This document shows positions 11,111 to 22,803 of a stretch of DNA of 64,000 nt, piece by piece. The translations under genes and the position numbers were made by a program. Positions within the stretch are counted from its first letter, which is position 1; the number at the start of each line of letters is the position of its first letter. The DNA comes from Petrolisthes cinctipes (Eukaryota > Arthropoda > Malacostraca > Decapoda > Porcellanidae), in contig JAWQEG010002493.1 in NCBI GenBank assembly GCA_033782935.1, positions 1 to 64,000 on the forward strand, read 5' to 3'. The notes beneath the pieces are model-generated. The model was not told the origin of the DNA. It was given only the letters and a program-made list of their open reading frames with translations, and ran no database searches.

Positions 11111-11172
11111 GTTAGTACATAGTACGAGTGTGTGTACGACGTCAGTCACATAGTACGGGTGTGTATGTACAG

Positions 11173-11328
11173 CCATAGCTAATAGTGCTCGACCAGGGTC
11201 CAAGGAGTGTTGGAGAGCAACTGAATAGAGTTCGAACAAGTGAATTTTCCAAACCATTCTCAATATTGAGAGAGGTTCAGTTGCTCTCCAACACTCCTTA
11301 ACCCCTGGTCCAGCACTATCAGCTATGG
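11173..11328. repeat. Long hairpin, 53-bp arms
   Basis: 11173-11225 and 11276-11328 are inverse copies with only a few mismatches, separated by about 50 bases. It lies 62 bases past the donor of the receptor exon and just before the 3' end of the family B LINE. No coding or RNA family was recognised. Confidence 0.8.
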
Positions 11329-11339
11329 CGTCAGTCAAA

Positions 11340-13526
11340 AGACAAACGACAAAACATAAGAGAAGGCGGGACCCATGAAAATCCAATGACTACACACACA
11401 CATACACACACAGACATCACGAAAACCTGGTGGTCCAGCAGGTTTTGATAAACCACATCAAGCGGCAGGCCCTGGGGCAGGTAGTGTCGGAGTGAGGCAG
11501 GCCTGATAACAGTGTTCTATAGTGTTAGCACGAGGGGCTCGACACTAGCGACACTCAGTGAAGAGAGGCGGCTCGCCCTCCCTCCCAACCACCTGCCATG
11601 CTGCCCGATAGTCAAGCCTCAAACGAGCAGAGACTACATTGGGCCTCCGAACCATGAGGCCCCGAAGACGGTAGGAATATTTGTGAAGGCAGACAGACTC
11701 GTAATGGATGATGGAGATGCTAAAGGGCTTCTCTGCATCTCTACGTCGCCGTACCGAGAGGAGAGCGGCGGAACGGAATCTAGAGGAGTAACGTGTCAGG
11801 GAGAGAGGACATCCAACACCACGAGGAGGCAGGCCTCCCTCGCGAGTCTATCAACTGTAGCATTGTAACATAAACCTACATTGGATGGCAACCATAAAGA
11901 TTTGGCAGTCAAGTTACGATAACGCAATAAGGCCAAAAACGACAACATCTGTTGAACAACAGTAGAGTGTGTGGGCTGAACACTGGAGAGGAAATGAAGG
12001 GCAGGTTTGGAGTCACTCCACGTTGACAAACAAGACTAAGAGCATCCAGAAGGGCATACAGTTCACACAATGTTGAGCTAGAGTGGTTACAGAGACGATA
12101 GCCCCCTGGAGGTGACTCAAAGTCAGATGAGAAAACGGCACAACCTGCTGTACCATCCACCTGCAATGAGCCATCAGTGTAGAGGCAGTATGGGTCTGTG
12201 ATGGAGGACGTCACTGTCTCTACATGTTCCAGAGCCAACTGCCGCTGTAGAGAAGGCAGTTCCGACTTGGAAGTAGGTATAAAGCTCACATCAGGTGTTG
12301 GTAGCATCCATGGAGGGGGCCCTGGAGGGACGTCTGCAACCATTATATTTATATTAAGACTACGGAGCATAGAGGAAACAGACCTTATAAGAGTACGTCC
12401 AGTAGGCAGTATGGGTGGGTCAGGGGTGTTTGGTCTAAGAAAACTGAGAGTAGTGGGGTGAAAGATGTGGGAAATGGAGGCACTTGACAGTGAAGCAAGA
12501 CACATTAGAGTAAATTCTCTCGTTTAATGGGGGAAGACGCAACTCACGCTGCCTATTCATTATCCTGGTCGACATGGGACAGCCGAGAATTATTTTCATT
12601 GCTCTATTCTGAAAATATTCTAAAGTTTCCTTAGTGGCCCTAGGAAGTTGAATCAAAGCAGGGGAGGGGTAATCAACACCTGAACAGATAAAAGCAATAT
12701 AGATAGTCCTGGCTACTGGGATGGAGATGCCCGAGGAGTTGTTTGTGAGCCATTGAAGTGTTGTAAGTCGGCGCTGGAGGCGACCCAACAAGTCCTGGAC
12801 AAAGGGATGGTCTTGAGGTCTGGCAGGGACAACCAGCCAAATATTGACTGGTGCGCCCAGGTAGCGGTACTGGGAACACATGGGAATGACAGTCCCTTCA
12901 ATGGGAATACTGGCCGAGCTTGAGGAAGGTGGCAGGTGAATATTTTGCTCTTATCTGGGGAGACAATAATGCCGCAGTGAGAGGAGGCCACAGAGAAGGA
13001 GTCAAGAAACCATTGGATATCCCATAGCGAGATAGAATGAACATAATATCATCAGCATAACGCGTAATTGTAGTTCTAGGAAGATTACCCCTAATCCCAA
13101 AGCCAACCATTTGATCCAAAAAATCATCTTTATTAGCAGCATCGAAGGCACTTCGAAGGTCAATGAAGGCCACCACACTGTCCCTGGAGAGGCGAGAGTA
13201 CAGGTCAACTAGGCAGTGGTGTGTGCTCCACTGGGGAAAGAAACCAAAAAGCCATGGAGAAAGGCGATCCTGCAGCCTGTACATGAGACGATTGAATAAG
13301 ATTCTCTTCATAACCTTACAAAAACAGGAAGTAAGCGAAATTGGCCTGAACTTCGCAGGGCCGGGCTTAGGGATGGGTATTATTGTGCTGCTGGTCCAGG
13401 CTCGTGGTACACAACCATCACGAAGACAAAGATTGAACAATCGAAGTAGAGGGTTCCCAGGAACTTGTTGAAGTAGGCGCAGCACAGCATAAGTAATACC
13501 ATCATAGCAAGGGATGAAGCTCTACC
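11340..13526 (-). pseudogene. Family B I-superfamily LINE, RT to 3' end, decayed
   Basis: Reading from 13526 downwards: RT frame 13485-12898 with 'TIIPIPKPGPAKFRPISLTS', 'SRDSVVAFIDLRSAFDAA' and 'TITRYADDIM' (YADD catalytic box); thumb 12881-12435 ('QYRYLGAPVNIW'); RNase H 12505-11909 with 'CLYTDGSLQVDGTAGCAVFS' and 'TLCELYALLDAL', then 'WSDSKPALHF' and 'IPSNVGL'; last a C-x2-C...H-x3-C motif ('CRLCRAP..NTIEHYC') at about 11560. A (GT)n and 'GGGTCCCGCC' close the 3' UTR near 11360. Compared with the copy at 57-58 kb about 150 bp between the 'FGIRGNL' and YADD blocks are deleted. The 5' side stops at the TA tract. Confidence 0.85.
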
Positions 13527-13838
<312 letters not shown>

Positions 13839-14312
13839 GGTGTATCGCGAGGTATATCATTAAATTACACCAGAGATATAAAATAAAATTTTGAGTATAT
13901 ATTGTTCTATAAAGTATGGTGTGTGTGATCTCAGTAAAGTACAATGACTAATGATAAAAACTATTTTAACTTGTGTTGTCAAATGGCGGTGAGCTTCTGA
14001 GGGAGTGGTAGCCTAATATGTTTTTCAGACCAAAGAGGCCTTATTTATATAATCTTAATAAATTTTATCATGATTGCAATATTTATGTGATGTTCTATAA
14101 CGTACATTGAATCATATTTTCAATGCAGAGGGATAATAACAGGCCCCTATTAATAATATTCGACGAAATATGATTAATACCTTTTGGAGGTTAGGTAAAC
14201 TTTACCCGACATAACACATGGTGCAAGTCTTAGCATTTCCCTACATTTCACGGATTTTCTTCTTATACAGGCCTTCTCAAACCCCCCTGCCTTCCGGATC
14301 AAGGGACTTGTA

Positions 14313-14316
<4 letters not shown>
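13839..14316. other. Spacer, nothing recognised
   Basis: AT-rich sequence without recognised coding or terminal repeats. Confidence 0.4.

Positions 14317-14346
<30 letters not shown>
14317..14346. repeat. (TA)n microsatellite
   Basis: Fifteen TA units directly abut the tail of a minus-strand Penelope-like fragment. Confidence 0.9.
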
Positions 14347-14349
<3 letters not shown>

Positions 14350-14700
14350 TAGGTTCCATGACACATAGGTGGAAATGGGTGGAGTAAGAAAATCCTGGGT
14401 ACACTCCTGGAGTCTTTATTTACGTTTCGCTTATAGCTTCATCAGAACAAGACTACAGAAAAATGAGATTCCATGCCCCATATATATACAGGTGTCAACC
14501 CGGGTCGCGGTTCCCAGGTCTCAATCGGATCTGTGGAGCTGATTGGATGACGGTACCAGACTCCACCCCTCTTGCCTTCATGATGATCATCCTCGCTGCT
14601 TTATTGGCCAATCTGTAGAATCCATCCCGATGATTGGTTGACCTGTTGGAGACTGAAGCTGCATACAGGTGCTTCGTTTATATTTGCTTTGAGTATTGCT
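14347..14700 (-). mobile_element. Penelope-like element 3' region (pLTR-like) with hammerhead
   Basis: Minus-strand order is: non-coding sequence with CCAATCA words (14640-14560), a short TATATATA at about 14480, the hammerhead at 14454-14411, then a tail 'CCATGGAACCTACCAA'-like sequence ending at the TA tract. The same order (hammerhead, tail, TA repeats) is seen at the 3' end of the coding PLE at 26584-26787, which supports the assignment. No coding part was found upstream, so this is a 5'-truncated copy. Confidence 0.5.
14411..14454 (-). ncRNA. Type I hammerhead ribozyme
   Basis: On the minus strand the order is AGTCTTGTT - CTGATGA - A - GCT/ATA/AGC - GAAAC - GTA - AATAAAGACT. This gives the conserved core CUGAUGA and GAAA, a 3-bp stem II with a 3-nt loop, a two-base-pair stem III (AC/GU, no loop) with cleavage triplet GUA, and a closed stem I of about 9 pairs with one bulged A (AGTCTTGTT against AATAAAGACT). 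One extra base sits between CUGAUGA and stem II. Self-cleavage would occur after GUA. Very short stem III is the known form in Penelope-like elements, where ribozymes may act as dimers. Confidence 0.75.
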
Positions 14701-14788
14701 TTCATCAAGGAATAGTAAGTGTATGAATGGATAATAATTGTATGGATAAGTGTCCGGATTGCTTAATGGGGATAGTATACTTTTGGTA

Positions 14789-14950
14789 CACCCACCTACA
14801 AAAGCGCTGTCGCCTCATCCGCAGAGTCGTGAACCCCACAAGCTTCACAATTGGAAAATGTTGTTGTGTATGGTGTTTCGATTCACGAGTCATTAAACCC
14901 CAAAGTTTAAGAGCCGTTTGGTGAGGCGACAGCTCTTTTGTAGGTGGGTT
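14789..14950. repeat. Fold-back element, 30-bp arms
   Basis: 14789-14819 and 14921-14950 are inverse copies (CACCCACCTACAAAAG on one side, CTTTTGTAGGTGGG on the other) with one or two mismatches. The loop is 100 bases with no ORF. MITE-like, but no clear target duplication was seen. Confidence 0.65.
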
Positions 14951-15139
14951 TACATTACAGTGTCTCGAAAGTGTAGTAGCAACTGCTAATACCGATCACT
15001 GCTTTTTCTCGTTGACCTCGCGTGATTAATGACTGTTTCCCACGCCTGTATACGTTTGATGATGATCATGTTGATGGGGAATGCGATAATGGTCGCTGCT
15101 GTCTGTTTGTCGGTCTGCAGGGACAGTTGGATGGCTATT

Positions 15140-16075
15140 GTTGGGGGTGAACTACTATACGTTTCAGCGCCGGACAGACGGTGTTTTTCGTAAATATCTC
15201 TTACACGAATCGTTGTATCAATATAATATTTCAGCACACTGTCTTTAACACCCGGGCGTAACTTATGGCTGACATACCGTATTACTATATGTGTTAAGTT
15301 AGGAGTTTACTGAGTGATATTAAGCCTAATCCAGTCATCATATCTAAGGCGTTATAGAGAATCGGACGAGTGTGGGGTACTCGTGTAACCCCTCTACCAA
15401 CACCCCGAAATCCCCCCACACCATTCCTTCCTTCCCTACCCCAATATCTCATTATCCCCCTCCCCGTTTCACTCTTCACCCCCCTATTTACACCATCCAC
15501 CTTCCATTTTTTATTTTTATTATGACAGTATGTATATACGTATCGTTCATTAGTAATATTGTTTAATACAGTTACCGTTGTGTGTGGACATGAAAACCAG
15601 GGTGGGTCAAATGACCATTAAAGCAATAGCTAATCCCGTTGTTAATGGTCGTATAGCCGGATAATAACCCACGTGTCTAAGGCGACCAGAAAAATGATTA
15701 ATTTTGGTTTTGGGCAACCAAATATAATCGTTCATGGTTGCTCATGTGTTCTTTACATTTTTAAATAACCAATTTATGCCTTAATTGAATATTCACAGTC
15801 TCCCGTATCCCCTCCCCCTCTCTCTGAGGTATGAGGTACCCCTCAGTCCGAGGCTATGACTCAAGTAGTGAGGGTAGAAATCATTGACTGCCGAGGCGCA
15901 CCTATTAGCAACAATGTTGTCCATTTGCCCCCGTGGATGCAGGACAGAGTTTGTTCTTCGTCTTGCCACATTGTACAAACGTGAAAGCCAGTGATGATGA
16001 AGACGATGACGTTTTCCTTGACAGTGATTGTGAATAAATTTTGATTTATCATGTTTGCATAATTAAATCCTACAC

Positions 16076-16128
<53 letters not shown>

Positions 16129-16825
16129 ATTTGGTGATAATATAAATATAAAAGGGACAAGTCAACCAAATAACATTATATTAACTGGACCAAGTTGACA
16201 TTTTATAATGAATAGGTACACAGTATCTAATAACTTTGCCTAGAAGGTCCAGACCACAGGTAATGCCAGTACATCGTGTTCACTTGCATGGTTGACCATA
16301 AGGACTGCAAACATGGACCTTCTACATACTACATGTATGTAAACATGCTGTTGTACAGTAATTATCAAAGTGAAATACGTCTTGCCTCTATAGAATTGTA
16401 CTGCACCATACTCTTAGTTAATAATCATATCTATACATATACATCTACATAACATTCTAATATATAATACAGTGATGGAAGAAATAGGGAGGGCCACGAG
16501 TGATGAGGGAGGCGAGGAGCTAGGGGGAAAAGAGGAGGAGGGAGGGGTGAGAAGGGGGGGATGTGGTTGTGGTTAAGAATGGTTTGGTAGGGTGTTGGGG
16601 GGGCCACACTTTCCTTCGAATGCGTCAATATGACTGGGCAGCTTTGTGCTATTTTTCACGAGTAAACTCCTCGCATAACACATATAGGAATATGGTATGT
16701 CAGCCATAAATTACACCCGGGTGTTAAAGATAGTGTGTTGAAATATTATATTGATACAACGATTCGTTTAGGAGATATTTGCGAAAAACAGCGTCTGTCC
16801 GGCGTTGAAACGGATAGTAGTGCCA
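15140..16825. repeat. Widely spaced inverted repeat, about 170-bp arms
   Basis: 15140-15315 and 16650-16825 are inverse copies at roughly 85-90% identity (for example CGCCGGACAGACG, GAATCGTTGTATCAATATAA, CTTTAACACCCGGG). The interior, 1.3 kb, is C-rich next to the left arm and G-rich next to the right arm, so weaker symmetry continues inwards. No transposase was recognised. It could be a non-autonomous fold-back element or two copies of one repeat in opposite orientation. Confidence 0.7.
16078..16125. repeat. (TA)n microsatellite
   Basis: Pure TA run inside the inverted-repeat region. Confidence 0.9.
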
Positions 16826-17839
16826 CTTAGTGCTTGATATACGTATATTTTTCAGTCTTGGATACACAAGCTTCAATACACATACGGATGACTCAAACCA
16901 ATTGTTGCTTAATGTTTTCACGTTTTCATATGATATTATTGTTTTGAATAATGAGTGAGCAACTGTTGTAGTGGTGAATAGGTGATGGTGTTGTATAAAC
17001 CGTAAGATTATATTCTCTGACTTATACTCGCTGTTATTACTTTATTTCTTACCCTCCAGAATAATAATAATTGTACTATAGTTGTAAAATTACTGATTAA
17101 TCCAATGATATAAACTAAATTTGCCTAGCTTGTGTAACAAGTGTGGTAAGTAAAGAAATAGAAATATTATTTGAAGGTGGAATGCTTGGTGAGAATGTAA
17201 ACAAATCGTGCACCTTCCAAACATTGGCAGGAGTGCCACCCCTACAGATGTGTTCGCACAAATCAGAGCCGATTTTCTTATTGGAGCGGACTATAGGAGA
17301 ATTAAAACTTTGAGTACAAACTTGCTCACGAAAATGGTGACGTCTTATTATGGAAGGGATAGGATAGGGACATAGCCTTTGCACCAAAGTATTCTCTTGT
17401 CCGTTTTCCTACCATTTCTGCTGTTAATTAAGGTGCTGTACCGCTTTCTGTCCTTGCTTTCATTATTTCCTTTTTCATTCCTTATTCTTCTTGGCTTCTT
17501 TGTAGCCAGTTTCCTATTCCTCCAAACTGTCCCGGGAAACAAATCATCTCAGTGTTACTAATAGTGGATCTGTTTTATAATTATAGTTTGGAGGATTTTG
17601 TAGCCCTCTCTCCACACTACCGTCAGAGATGTAAGGAAATCGGTGCATTTTCGCCAGGTTTAAAATTAATTATACTTATATAATGTGCGGTATGATAATA
17701 CACTCTGCATCACTCTTCTTCTTTCTTTCCCATTTAATTATTCAAGTGTCCCTCATTTTCTTTCAATTCTTTCGTGCTTGCTCTACCACTTCTCTATAAC
17801 CATCTCCCTCGTTATACATGGTCTTTCAGACTTACATAT
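16826..17839. other. Intron spacer, nothing recognised
   Basis: AT-rich; CT-rich sequence near 17400-17520 and 17690-17820 resembles the units of the acceptor-like repeat at 18605-19147. No coding potential was recognised. Confidence 0.4.
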
Positions 17840-18600
17840 CAGTTTCAGAGGCGTGTCGCCGCGTTTTTCGGGAATAACTCAGTAACTGGAATTTCCAAAA
17901 TGAAGGACGAGGATTCAAACGATTAGTGAGTGAGTGTGACCTAACTGTGACGTAGCAGGTTCCACCAAACCCCATCTCTCTCTCTCTTCGAAACCTTGTT
18001 CGAACTACTCTGTGTATAATTATGAAATGGAGACATGCATTATGAATAATGTCGTTGGTATATTTATATTGATAGTGACACATAGCAGTGCGAGAGTAGG
18101 GTAGAATGGTGGCTAATAACACATGTGCTTGATGGTAGAGCAATGGTTTCGTGGAAGCAAATCAGGAGTTGTGTGTTTTATTCGGGTGAAACAGGCCTCT
18201 GGCAGAAGTCATATATGTTACGTTGGCTCCAACTCTTTGGGTCATGGCGAACATGTTTTGTTGTCCACGTGGCTATAAGAATATACCAACGACATTATCA
18301 TATAATGCATGCTTACATTTCATATACATAGAGTATTTCGCACAATTTTTCGGAGAGAGAGAGAGACGGGTGGAGCCTGCTACGTCACAGGTACACGTCT
18401 CACTCACACACAAATCGTTCGAATCCTTGTCGTTCATTTCGGAAATAAGACCCAATCCTCGGGGACAAGTGCTTTAATTATTCACATGCGTTAATCAAGT
18501 GTAATGCCAAAAAATAGCACAGGGTGTGAAACAAGATGTGTCTAAATATCATGATCCAATTGTTAGTTACAGAGTTATTCCCGAAAAATGAGGCCTTTGA
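17840..18600. repeat. Imperfect fold-back element, about 250-bp arms
   Basis: 17840-18080 and 18265-18600 are inverse copies: 'TTTTTCGGGAATAACTC' near 17862 against its inverse near 18575, 'CGAGGATTCAAACGA' against 'TCGTTCGAATCC', 'GACGTAGCAGG' against 'CCTGCTACGTC', and 'GTCGTTGGTATAT' against 'ATATACCAACGAC'. The tip contains a (GA)n run. No ORF with family resemblance. Likely a non-autonomous fold-back transposon in the receptor intron. Confidence 0.65.
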
Positions 18601-18604
18601 AACC

Positions 18605-19147
18605 AAGAGAAGATAGGGCGATGTTTCTTCAACCTATAAATCAATTAACCAGTCTCTTTTTTTTTCTCCCTTTCAATTCTTTAACTGTCCCTACTTTCTT
18701 TTTATTTACTTCCCCTTTTTTCTATAACCATCTCTCTGATCTTACAGGATAATTCAGATTTCAGGCACTCTCAACCTTTATATCAATCAATCTTTTCCTT
18801 CTCCCTCCCCCCATCCCTTCCGTCTATTTCCTTCGTGCTTGTTTACCCATTTCTTCAAAATTATCTCCCTCGTCTTGCAGGGTCTTCCAGACTATAGGTA
18901 GGGCGATCTCCTTTCAACCTATAAGGCAGTGAATCAATATCTTCCTTCTCTACCCCACCACCCCACGAACATCCTTTGAGTCTAGTTACTTTGTTTCTGG
19001 TGTCCCACTTCTTTATCATCTTTTTTCCATGTCATACTCTATAAAACCAGATATTTCCCTCGTCTTACAGGATGTTCTAGACACAGGTATGGCGATTTCT
19101 TTCCAACTTTTAAATCAACCAGTCCCTTCCTTCCCTTCACCCCTCAG
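18605..19147 (+). repeat. Diverged tandem CT-rich units carrying acceptor-like TTACAGG/TGCAGG
   Basis: Successive units share the words 'AACCTATAAATCAATCAA', 'CTTCCTTCTCCCTCCCC', 'ACTTCTT.A.AACCATCTCCCTCGTCTTACAGG' and 'TTCCAGACTATAGGTA.GGCGAT'. Starts lie near 18605, 18770, 18900 and 19085, with partial copies at 17690, 22980 and 56510. Each unit has a polypyrimidine tract and an AG, so it mimics a 3' splice site. The array ends at the true acceptor (CCCCTCAG, 19147). Confidence 0.6.
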
Positions 19148-19304
19148 CCCATCCTGTGTGAGTCCTTCTACATTCTGCTGGAGTATGGACGGTCAGCGAT
19201 GTTCATGTGGATGTTTATAGAGGGAATGTATCTCAACAATCTCATCAGTGTGGACTTCTTCCAGGGACCCCCTAACTACAGTGCTTACTACGCCATTGGA
19301 TGGG
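19148..19304 (+). CDS. Pdfr: PDF/PDH receptor, TM3 exon
   Basis: The exon reads PILCESFYILLEYGRSAMFM, WMFIEGMYLNNLISVDFFQG and ...YYAIGW. 'EY.R.AMFMWMFIEG.YL.N' is the TM3 signature of PDF receptors; the Cys at residue 4 is the conserved extracellular-loop cysteine of class B GPCRs. The acceptor is CCCCTCAG at 19147 in phase 0, which fits the TM2 exon. The donor is TGG G|GTGAGA at 19304/19305, phase 1, matching the next exon, which begins GT to complete glycine. Intact frame over 52 codons. Confidence 0.9.
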
Positions 19305-19562
19305 GTGAGAGAAAGAGGGAGATTTGTTGTTTGTTTTTATTAATTTATTACACCCGTATAGGTAGCAGACATTAGGTAGAGTCAGGCAGCTAAATTATTT
19401 ACATGTGACTTGTGCCTCGAAGGACACGCCATGAGCTCGTTACTAAAGTAAATAAAATCAGAGTTGATTAAGATTTTAATCAACCCTGAATTTAACATCC
19501 TCCAAAGTGAGGATGAAGCACGAGAATTGCATCTAGTAAATCATTGTCTGTCAACAATTGTT

Positions 19563-19566
<4 letters not shown>

Positions 19567-19645
<79 letters not shown>

Positions 19646-19714
19646 TGAAATTCCGGCAGTAAGACAGGCTGGTGGCGTGAAAAATTGACAGAAATAAGGA
19701 ATGAGAGACATAAG

Positions 19715-19771
<57 letters not shown>
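19567..19771. repeat. Duplicated (AG)n microsatellite block
   Basis: Two pure AG tracts at 19567-19642 and 19719-19771 separated by sequence that recurs after the second tract (GGCTGGTGG, GAATGAGAGACA.AAGGAC). Confidence 0.9.
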
Positions 19772-19772
<1 letters not shown>

Positions 19773-20184
19773 CTGGTGGTGTGAAAGATTAGCAGGAAAA
19801 GTGAATGAGAGACACAAGGACGTATAACAAAAGCGATATTGATATTGATACGTTTATTGGCCATACGGATGTGTTCATTTTAATAATAACAATACTGCAA
19901 TAGGGTCAGTTCCTATAAACAAAAGCTTCAGAAGGACCTAAATAATATTTACTTAGATCCACAGCCAGGGTCCATAGAGGCCACTCCAGCACATTAAAGT
20001 TACGAAGTAACAAAAATATGAAGAGGACAATATCGGGAAAGTCCTAAAAGTACAATATTTTATATAAACATGCACATCTATATACACATCAAACATACTG
20101 CCTACATCCATTTGTATACGGATGGTGCTATACTTAGTATACTATATTTATTTCTGTCTGTCCATGTCTTTATTAATTTCTGTC

Positions 20185-20188
<4 letters not shown>

Positions 20189-20236
<48 letters not shown>
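20189..20236. repeat. (CA)n microsatellite
   Basis: Pure CA run. Confidence 0.95.
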
Positions 20237-20239
<3 letters not shown>

Positions 20240-20342
20240 ATAGTGTATGATGTATGTCAAGTGCCACATCAATTAGCAGGATTACACCAATTTTCTTATT
20301 CTTAACATTCTCGACTTTATGAATCTGGAATGCAAGGATAAT

Positions 20343-20508
20343 GATGGTGTTGGCGTGGTAACGGTACGATGACTCCATAGACACAATACTGAGCCATCAT
20401 ACTGGTAACATGCTATCGTTAACACCACCGATATTCTAGCATACGATGGCGTGATAGTGGTACGATGACTCCATAGACACAATATAGAGCCACCGTATCG
20501 GTCTGGTA
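20343..20508. repeat. Two copies of a short palindromic interspersed repeat
   Basis: 20345-20405 and 20449-20505 share 'GGCGT-GTA-CGGTACGATGACT', 'CCATAGACACAATA' and 'GAGCCA.C.TA.CGGT'; ends are inverse (GTACGATG.CTC / GAGCCATCGTAC). Related copies are at 10593 and 51838. Confidence 0.65.
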
Positions 20509-21854
20509 GAGAAGATGATAACTGTATACTATAGTTGGAAATTTTTCTTCTGATTTGTGCGAGTAATAAATTTGGTAACTGCGCAATACCGTTTTTATGG
20601 TAAATTGTCAACACTTTACCATAAAATCGGGATGGCGTATCGCTAACACGCGATTGTATGCAAAAATATCGGTGGTGTTGATGATAGGACCTGGGCAAAG
20701 CATATACTTCACTCAGTGTCAATTCGTAGTGTTATACCTAATACAAAAATAAAGGCTCTAGGTTAATTATTAAAGTCGCTAGTGCCTTAACAGAAAGACA
20801 AACGGACAGATAAACATGACCGAAACTATTACATTGCCCGTTAACTCGGGCGGTAATAAAATAGATGTGTATGGATGGTGTATGTAAGTAACAGTGTTTC
20901 TAATATCATACAGCAATAGTCAATGTTTGTACCTTCATTGTTTGTCTGTTGGCATGATATTCCAGAGGTTACCATGCACATCGTTGCCTTGCATTAGAAC
21001 TCTATTCGGCTTCTGGTCTCTTTAATATAATCTGATGCATTTCACTATCAATTCATTACTATCCACTTAATAATAATTATCCGCATCATCGACATAATAT
21101 CGACTCTGTTCTTCACTATCCATCACACCTTTTCATATATTTTACCAAAAAATTATCATGACAAATCACCAAATAGATTAATCTTTACGTTTTATGGTGT
21201 GATGAACGATGTTGGATGAATTCCTCGGTGACTTCCCCTTCCCTGACCACTGCTTCCTACAATATGTCCCACCCACATTAAAGTGGTTTAAAGTGAGCCT
21301 TCACGTTATCTCTAATCTGCTAGGTCAATGTTTGCTTCCCTAAAAATGGCAGGACACGACGCAATACACAGGGTCCAAAATACCATTGTCCAACCTCTGT
21401 TCACCAATCATGCAACCTGAAAAAAGTATGGCTTGATTAATAAAGAAATCATGGTCATATATTCCATTCTGCATTCACGTCTCTCAAACACCAATGTATC
21501 ATCTATCTTATTACCGTTATCTAAGCTAACCCTCGCGTCTAGTTGGCCCTTGTCTGCTTCCGGGGGCTCCCATCCCGACCCACCTCCTCGCACACTCACC
21601 CAATATGCGGGCTCCGTTTGTCTACCGACGGTATTGAAGATGTTTCGGAAATCAAATCCGTCTATAGTTTTAAATTGCGAAGAGTAGTTTTCGTGCTCTG
21701 TTCAAACTTACATAGGAGCCGCATCAACGACTTGATCAGATCAGACGAAAATCAACAGACTCTAACGATAATAACAGCTTGATAATGATAATAACAATAT
21801 AACCCCACAAACAGTGATGATAATAACATGATATATAACACAATAAACACACAG

Positions 21855-21985
21855 GTATTCCGGTGGTGATGACGGGGTGTTGGGTGGTGGTAATGGTTGT
21901 GTGGAAGAATGCTGACTGCTGGTGGGGATACTCCTTCACACCTTACTACTGGATACTAGAAGCACCCAGGTTTACTGTCATAGGG
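21855..21985 (+). CDS. Pdfr: PDF/PDH receptor, TM4 to TM5 exon
   Basis: After completing the split glycine the exon reads IPVVMTGCWVVVMVVWKNAD, CWWGYSFTPYYWILEAPRFTV and IG. 'CWW.Y..TPYYWILE.PR' is the second extracellular loop (Cys pairs with the TM3 cysteine) and the start of TM5, very close to insect PDF receptors. The acceptor is CACACAG at 21854; the donor is GGG|GTGAGT at 21985/21986, phase 0. The frame is intact. The neighbouring intron to the right is only 0.8 kb. Confidence 0.9.
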
Positions 21986-22803
21986 GTGAGTATATGGTCG
22001 TTGAAATCAGTATATTGTTATGGTACAGTCGGCCTCAGGAATTCGTATACACCACTGTGACATCAACGGTTCGTAACAACTAGAAAATTGAGTGCATTAA
22101 TTTCCTGATGCCAAAGTTTCCTAGTAATATTATTTGGCTAATATTTGAATCAGTCAGCAGAATAATCCTTTCAGCATGTGCAGAATGAAGACCCCTGTTA
22201 ACCAATGCTCTGTGTACGAATACCTGAGGCCGACTGTACATGACAGTAAATTATAGTACATTATTGGAACAGTTTAGAGGGAACGTTAGTATAAAAAAAA
22301 AAGTAGTTTGGTTATTAGAACAGGTTGGAGGAATCATTATAGTACAATCACGAGAACTAATAAGTATTCAGGTGTGCTTCGAATACCTAGAGACAGTAAA
22401 TAAAAATACAAGAACATCCCCATTGGAATTCGTTCGTTGGTGAATTTGAGTGTTCAAAGCTTCAATCAAAGCTGTATACTTATTAGTGCTCGTGACTGTA
22501 CATCAAAGTAATCCATTGTTTTCCACCGCGCGTTATGGGTGTGTATTGTTGTTTGTAATGAATCTGATCACAGTAAACAAACTTTGTACATTACACCTCG
22601 ATAATGATGGTTTACATTGGACGGATTCATAGGAAACTGTATAGTTCACACTCAAAACAACATGTGAAAATCAGGGTTTACTGAAAACAGATTCATAGTA
22701 AATGATATAATACACACCCAAAACAATAGTGAAAAACGAGAGATGATTGTATAATGCGCAACTATTCCCTGACACTACAGTATTCTATTACACCCACTAA
22801 CAG

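Larger units (their letters stand above)
19305..21854. other. Receptor intron with microsatellites
   Basis: Two (AG)n tracts (19567-19642 and 19719-19771) are each followed by a near-identical 'GGCTGGTGG.GTGAAA' word, so a block of about 150 bp was duplicated. A (CA)n tract lies at 20189-20236. No coding sequence was seen apart from the short palindromic repeats below. Confidence 0.6.

Noticed and set aside
18125..18200. tRNA-like box A word TGGTAGAGCA
   Set aside because: No B box, no cloverleaf and no SINE tail; it lies within the fold-back element.
19541..19864. Leu/Ser- or Arg/Glu-repeat frames over AG tracts (also 38.2 and 40.3 kb)
   Set aside because: Translation of (AG)n; no coding meaning.
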